A DNA stretch of 9,236 bases. It comes from Actinomycetes bacterium. GTDB taxonomy: Bacteria > Actinomycetota > Acidimicrobiia > Acidimicrobiales > Palsa-688. How positions within the stretch are numbered: position 1 is the first letter of the stretch; each line of letters opens with the position of its first letter. The translations under genes were made by a program, and so were the position numbers. Location: NCBI GenBank assembly GCA_021827225.1, contig JAKAXG010000126.1, forward strand, positions 1 through 9,236, read 5' to 3'. Under the pieces are notes generated by a model. It saw only the letters and a list, made by a program, of their open reading frames with translations. It searched no databases and was not told where the DNA came from. Of the stretch, positions 6,605-9,236 are shown one piece after another.

Positions 6605-7531
6605 TCAGCTCCCCAGGGCCCCGCGCCGTGAGGTCAGGCGCAGGAACCCGAAGGACAGGATGAAGGTGCCCACGGCCAGCAGGACGGCGATCGCCGAGGC
6701 CTCGTTGGGGTTGTTGGAGGTGAACGCCTGGGTGTAGGCGTCCAGGTTGGGGGTGAAGGTGCTGGAGATGTTGGTGGTGACCGCTCTCAGCACCTGGGGC
6801 TCGCTGAACAGCTGCAGGGTCCCGATGATGCTGAACACGGCGGTGAGCACGAGCGAGGAGAACACCATGGGCAGCTTGATCCGGGTGGCGACCTTCCACT
6901 CGTTGGCCCCGTCCATGCGGGCCGCCTCGTAGAGCTCCTTGGGTATGGCCTGCAGGCCGGCGTAGATGATCAGCATGTTGTAGCCGGTGTACTCCCAGGT
7001 GACGATGTTGGCGATCGACCAGAGCACGGTGTGCACGCCGAGGAAGTTCAGCGAGCCGAAGCCGATGTTCTTGAATATGCCGACCACCGGGCTGAGCCCG
7101 GGGAGGTAGAGGAACGACCACAGGATGGCGGCGATGACCCCGGGGATCCCGTAGGGGAGAAAGAACGCCGGCCGGAAGAACCGCTGGAAGCGGGCCGCCG
7201 TCGAGTCGAGCAGGAGGGCCAGGAGCGTGGCGAAGACCAGCATGACCGGGATCTGGATCACGCCGAACAGGAGCACCCGCTCGATGCCGCTGACGAAGCG
7301 GCTGCTGCCCAGCGCCTGGCTGTAGTTCGCCGCCCCGGAGAAGACGGTCCTGGTCGGTCCGAGACCGAGGCCCGACACCCGGGTCCGGTAGAGACTCTCG
7401 TAGATGGCGTAGCCGATCGGGAGGAGGAAGAACAGGCTGAACAGCACGCCGAACGGGGCGAGGAACAGCGCCGGTGCGCCCCGGATCCTCCTGCGCCCAC
7501 GCGGCCGCCGCGGCTCGACCGCGGCGGCCAC
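6605..7531 (-). CDS. Sugar ABC transporter permease, MalF-like (CUT1 family)
   Basis: A 308-residue (307 after initiator Met removal) inner-membrane permease, first of the pair. A basic N-terminus (PRRPRGRRR) precedes a first membrane segment at about 21-45. Later hydrophobic stretches lie near 84-110, 120-144, 168-190, 225-245 and 278-298 in this numbering. The ATPase-docking EAA loop reads EAARMDGANEW (about 202-212), followed by LP. The start is uncertain. GTG 7531-7529 is chosen because a perfect AGGAGG (7537-7542) lies five bases upstream. GTG 7558-7556 would add nine residues but has only a weak GGGACGG-like site and sits inside a 13-bp palindrome. It follows the lipoprotein gene and runs to within two bases of the second permease. 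It lacks the large periplasmic insertion of E. coli MalF, as is usual in actinobacterial importers. Confidence 0.92.
   Translation of the reverse strand: MAAAVEPRRPRGRRRIRGAPALFLAPFGVLFSLFFLLPIGYAIYESLYRTRVSGLGLGPTRTVFSGAANYSQALGSSRFVSGIERVLLFGVIQIPVMLVFATLLALLLDSTAARFQRFFRPAFFLPYGIPGVIAAILWSFLYLPGLSPVVGIFKNIGFGSLNFLGVHTVLWSIANIVTWEYTGYNMLIIYAGLQAIPKELYEAARMDGANEWKVATRIKLPMVFSSLVLTAVFSIIGTLQLFSEPQVLRAVTTNISSTFTPNLDAYTQAFTSNNPNEASAIAVLLAVGTFILSFGFLRLTSRRGALGS
6609..6614 (-). promoter_or_regulatory. Ribosome binding site for the MalG-like permease
   Basis: GGGGAG on the minus strand lies six bases before the GTG at 6602 and spans the last codons of the upstream permease. It favours this GTG over the overlapping CTG at 6608. 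Confidence 0.65.
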
Positions 7532-7536
7532 TGCGG

Positions 7537-7542
7537 CCTCCT
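7537..7542 (-). promoter_or_regulatory. Perfect ribosome binding site favouring the downstream start of the MalF-like permease
   Basis: AGGAGG on the minus strand is five bases before the GTG at 7531. This is the only perfect consensus near either candidate start of this permease, and it is the reason the shorter protein is preferred here. Confidence 0.65.
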
Positions 7543-7549
7543 GGGTTAT

Positions 7550-7562
7550 GGCGGTCACCGCC
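7550..7562. repeat. 13-bp palindrome between the lipoprotein and permease genes
   Basis: GGCGGTCACCGCC has two perfect 6-bp arms around a single base. It lies in the 43-base gap between the lipoprotein stop (7575) and the preferred permease start (7531), and is centred near the alternative GTG at 7558. In RNA it could form a short stem with a reduced number of pairs. Gaps after binding-protein genes in such operons often hold hairpins that stabilise the first gene's message. It could equally be chance in GC-rich DNA. Confidence 0.3.
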
Positions 7563-7574
7563 GGCCCGTCCCGC

Positions 7575-8942
7575 CTAGCTGGCCTTCACCGAGAAGCCCT
7601 GCTGCTTCATGGTGGAGAGCGTCTGGGACTGGGTGTCCGACAGGGCCGAGGAGAGGGTGCCGCTACCGGCGGCCGCCTTGGAGAAGGCGTCGCCCAGCTG
7701 GGTGAAGGTGGTGCTCATGATCGGGCCCCACCGGAAGTTGGTGTTCACCTCGGTGGCGCCCTGGGCGAACACCTGCCAGATGTTCTGCCCGCCGTAGAAC
7801 GCCACCGGCGAGTTGGCGGCGGGCTGCTTCTCGCCCTGGGCGTCCGCTGGGTAGAGCCCGCCCTTGGTGATCAGCGACTGGATGCTCTGCTGGTCGGTGT
7901 TCAGCCAGGCCGCGAACTCGGCTGCCTGCTTGGGGTGCTTGGAGTCTTTGAACACCACGGTGGTGGACCCGCCGTAGTCGCCGTCGCTGGGGGTCGAGCC
8001 CCAGTTGGGCAGGGGAGCCACCCGCCAGTCGCCCGAGGTGCTGGCCGCGTTGGTGAGGATGGTGTTCTCCCCCCACACCGCGCTGGGCCAGGTGAGAACG
8101 GTGCCGTCGGAGAGATCCTTGTACCAGCCGTTGGCGAAGTCCGGTTCCACCTTGACCAGGTGCTGGGCGATCAGCTGCTGCCACAGGTTGGCGACCTTCT
8201 GGGAGGCGCTGCTGTTGAAGTTGAGCACCCAGGAGTTGCCCGAGGTGGTGAACCAGTCCGCCCCGGCCTGCCACTCCAGCCCGGCGAACCACTGGGTGTC
8301 GGCGGCGGGGAAGGCGGCGATGTAGGCGTTGGGGTTGGCGGCGTGGAGCTTCTGGGCGTCGGCCAGGTACTGCTGCCAGGTGGTGGGGACGGTGAGCCCG
8401 TACTTCTGGAACAGGTCCGTCCGGTAGAAGAGGGCCTCGGGACCGATGTCCTGGGGCACCGCGTACACGGCCGAGCCCAGCTTGACCTGGTCCCAGGTCC
8501 ATCCCAGGAAGTCGCTCTGGTAGCTGTTGACGTAGGAGGAGATGTCGGTCAGGCCGCCGACGTGTTCGAAGTTGGGCAGCACGGAGTACTCGACCTGCCC
8601 CAGGTCCGGGGCGTTGCCCGCTTTCAGGGCGCTGAACATCTTGGCGTAGGTGCCCGCCGATCCCGAGGTGGTCTCGTCCAGGTGCACCTGGATGTTCGGA
8701 TGGCTCTGGTTCCACATGTCGACCGACGCCTGGATGCCGGGCACCCAGCTCCAGAAGGTCAGGTTCACCACCGGGCCGGAGCTGGTGGATCCCGATCCCG
8801 AGCTGCCGGCGGTTGATCCCGGCGCGGCCGTGGAACTGCCGGAGCGGCTCGATCCGCAGGCGGCGACGAGCAGCGACGCGGCGGTGGCCGCGCCGACGAG
8901 GGTCAGGCGGGAGCGCGAGCGCGACCGCACGGTGCGTGTCAT
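7575..8942 (-). CDS. Carbohydrate ABC transporter substrate-binding lipoprotein (extracellular binding protein family 1)
   Basis: A 455-residue binding protein that captures the sugar outside the membrane and passes it to the two permeases encoded next. Residues 1-28 form a lipoprotein signal peptide: a basic Arg/Ser n-region, a hydrophobic core and the lipobox LVAAC, with Cys29 expected to be lipidated. A Ser/Gly-rich linker (about 30-56) tethers the mature domain, which begins VVNLTFWSW. Family features include the cluster NIQVHLDETTSG, the SALKAGNAPDLGQVEYSVLPNF-type segment after it, a Trp-rich interior suited to sugar stacking, and KHPKQAAEFAAWL near the C-terminus. ATG 8942-8940 is the start: GGAGGAGG lies five bases upstream and the signal peptide begins directly. 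The 38-residue in-frame extension to 9056 would run through the promoter region and spoil the signal peptide. It is the first gene of the operon and so probably its most expressed. The ligand is inferred to be a beta-galactoside. Confidence 0.95.
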   Translation of the reverse strand: MTRTVRSRSRSRLTLVGAATAASLLVAACGSSRSGSSTAAPGSTAGSSGSGSTSSGPVVNLTFWSWVPGIQASVDMWNQSHPNIQVHLDETTSGSAGTYAKMFSALKAGNAPDLGQVEYSVLPNFEHVGGLTDISSYVNSYQSDFLGWTWDQVKLGSAVYAVPQDIGPEALFYRTDLFQKYGLTVPTTWQQYLADAQKLHAANPNAYIAAFPAADTQWFAGLEWQAGADWFTTSGNSWVLNFNSSASQKVANLWQQLIAQHLVKVEPDFANGWYKDLSDGTVLTWPSAVWGENTILTNAASTSGDWRVAPLPNWGSTPSDGDYGGSTTVVFKDSKHPKQAAEFAAWLNTDQQSIQSLITKGGLYPADAQGEKQPAANSPVAFYGGQNIWQVFAQGATEVNTNFRWGPIMSTTFTQLGDAFSKAAAGSGTLSSALSDTQSQTLSTMKQQGFSVKAS

Positions 8943-8947
8943 GGAGT

Positions 8948-8955
8948 CCTCCTCC
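8948..8955 (-). promoter_or_regulatory. Strong ribosome binding site of the substrate-binding lipoprotein
   Basis: GGAGGAGG on the minus strand ends five bases before ATG 8942. It is the strongest such site in the operon, fitting the need for excess binding protein over permease, and it fixes the lipoprotein start. Confidence 0.85.
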
Positions 8956-9001
8956 GTTCGAATGGTTCCCCCCGTGGCCCGCTGACCCATCAGAGTCGAA
9001 C
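8956..9001 (-). repeat. Spaced inverted repeat GTTCGA/TCGAAC in the operon leader
   Basis: GTTCGA at 8956-8961 and TCGAAC at 8996-9001 are perfect 6-bp inverted arms 34 bases apart. They lie in the presumed untranslated leader, the inner one touching the ribosome binding site. A stem here could affect access to that site, but the arms are short and the loop long, so the support is weak. Confidence 0.25.
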
Positions 9002-9046
9002 AGCGATCCTCACGGTCCCGAGCAGAATCGCACGGGAATGAACAGA

Positions 9047-9075
9047 TATATAACACCCCCTCCGAGGGTTTGCAA
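9047..9075 (-). promoter_or_regulatory. Candidate sigma-70-type promoter of the galactoside operon
   Basis: On the minus strand TTGCAA (9070-9075) and TATATA (9047-9052) are separated by 17 bases, the standard spacing. The -10 lies in one of the few AT-rich patches of the window. Both boxes are partial matches to consensus. Initiation would fall near 9040, giving a leader of about 100 bases before the lipoprotein start. The spacer itself contains the perfect inverted repeat CCCTC-n-GAGGG (9058-9068), which could be an operator or chance. Confidence 0.5.
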
Positions 9076-9081
9076 GGTTCA

Positions 9082-9096
9082 GCTCAAATTCGCTCA
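9082..9096 (-). promoter_or_regulatory. Possible operator: direct repeat TGAGC spaced one helical turn
   Basis: On the minus strand TGAGC occurs at 9092-9096 and again at 9082-9086, ten bases apart, and the following pentamer is the near match TGAAC. The repeat ends just upstream of the candidate -35 box. DeoR-family proteins often bind short direct repeats near promoters, so this is a reasonable place for the operon's own regulator. Five-base units recur easily by chance, so confidence is low. Confidence 0.25.
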
Positions 9097-9109
9097 GGAC
9101 CAAACACGC

Positions 9110-9236
9110 CTAGGAGCCGGCGTCGGTCCCCAGCAGCTCCCGGGTGACGGCCAGACCCCAGTCGTCCAGGTCGGCCAGCGGGTCACTGGAGGAGGCCAGT
9201 CCTCCCACGGCACGGAGATGGTCGGCCCACGCCAGA
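9110..9236 (-). CDS. C-terminal end of an unidentified protein, cut by the window edge
   Basis: The frame enters from the right edge and ends at TAG 9112-9110, leaving 41 complete codons. In this frame 35 of 41 codons end in G or C, as in the operon genes, which supports real coding. The visible tail is acidic and helical in character, with the segments LAWADHLRAVGG and LDDWGLAVTRELLG and the final residues TDAGS. I do not recognise a family. It runs in the same direction as the operon, 167 bases upstream of the lipoprotein start. I see no hairpin plus T-tract between them, so some read-through into the operon is possible. Confidence 0.65.
   Translation of the reverse strand, partial: LAWADHLRAVGGLASSSDPLADLDDWGLAVTRELLGTDAGS

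Noticed and set aside
7548..8816. Long plus-strand open frame (422 codons) opposite the lipoprotein gene
   Set aside because: It is composed mainly of Gly, Val, Arg and Pro with no domain, and lies wholly opposite a clear gene. High GC makes such long antisense frames common.
8895..8942. Twin-arginine export signal on the binding protein, from its Arg/Ser-rich n-region
   Set aside because: The n-region alternates Arg and Ser and has no Arg-Arg pair. The LVAAC lipobox marks an ordinary lipoprotein signal.
8943..9056. Longer start for the substrate-binding protein (38 more residues)
   Set aside because: It would place the signal peptide internally and run through the AT-rich promoter patch. 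ATG 8942 has an ideal ribosome site and begins the signal peptide directly.

Overview
The window is GC-rich bacterial DNA with heavily GC-biased third codon positions, GTG and TTG starts, and tightly overlapping genes. This fits a high-GC actinobacterium. Nothing here (no rRNA or other marker gene) allows a closer placement. I saw no mobile element, tRNA, rRNA or CRISPR array.

Layout, left to right. Positions 1-577 (+) hold the 3' part of a collagen-like gene: 22 uninterrupted Gly-X-Y triplets, then a C-terminal domain of about 124 residues. It converges on a large minus-strand gene cluster with only 16 bases between the two stop codons, and a perfect 14-bp palindrome fills most of that gap. 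Positions 594-8942 (-) are one compact eight-gene operon. In transcription order it reads: solute-binding lipoprotein, two sugar ABC permeases, GH42 beta-galactosidase, DeoR-family repressor, an unannotatable 50-residue small protein, galT and galK. A 167-bp intergenic region (8943-9109) carries the likely promoter, with possible operator elements. The last 127 bases hold the 3' end of an unidentified minus-strand gene.

How it works together (inference from families and order): the lipoprotein and two permeases import a galactose-containing oligosaccharide. The cytoplasmic beta-galactosidase, which has no signal peptide, releases galactose. GalK phosphorylates galactose, and GalT exchanges it with UDP-glucose to give glucose-1-phosphate and UDP-galactose. 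The DeoR-type regulator, encoded inside the operon, probably senses a sugar phosphate and controls the operon and itself. The transport ATPase, UDP-galactose 4-epimerase and mutarotase are not in the window and must come from elsewhere.

The main point of novelty is the 50-residue ORF at 2731-2883. It joins deoR and galT by two ATGA stop/start overlaps, has strongly biased codons, and resembles no family I recognise. The rest is a well-formed but recognisable galactoside-utilisation locus.
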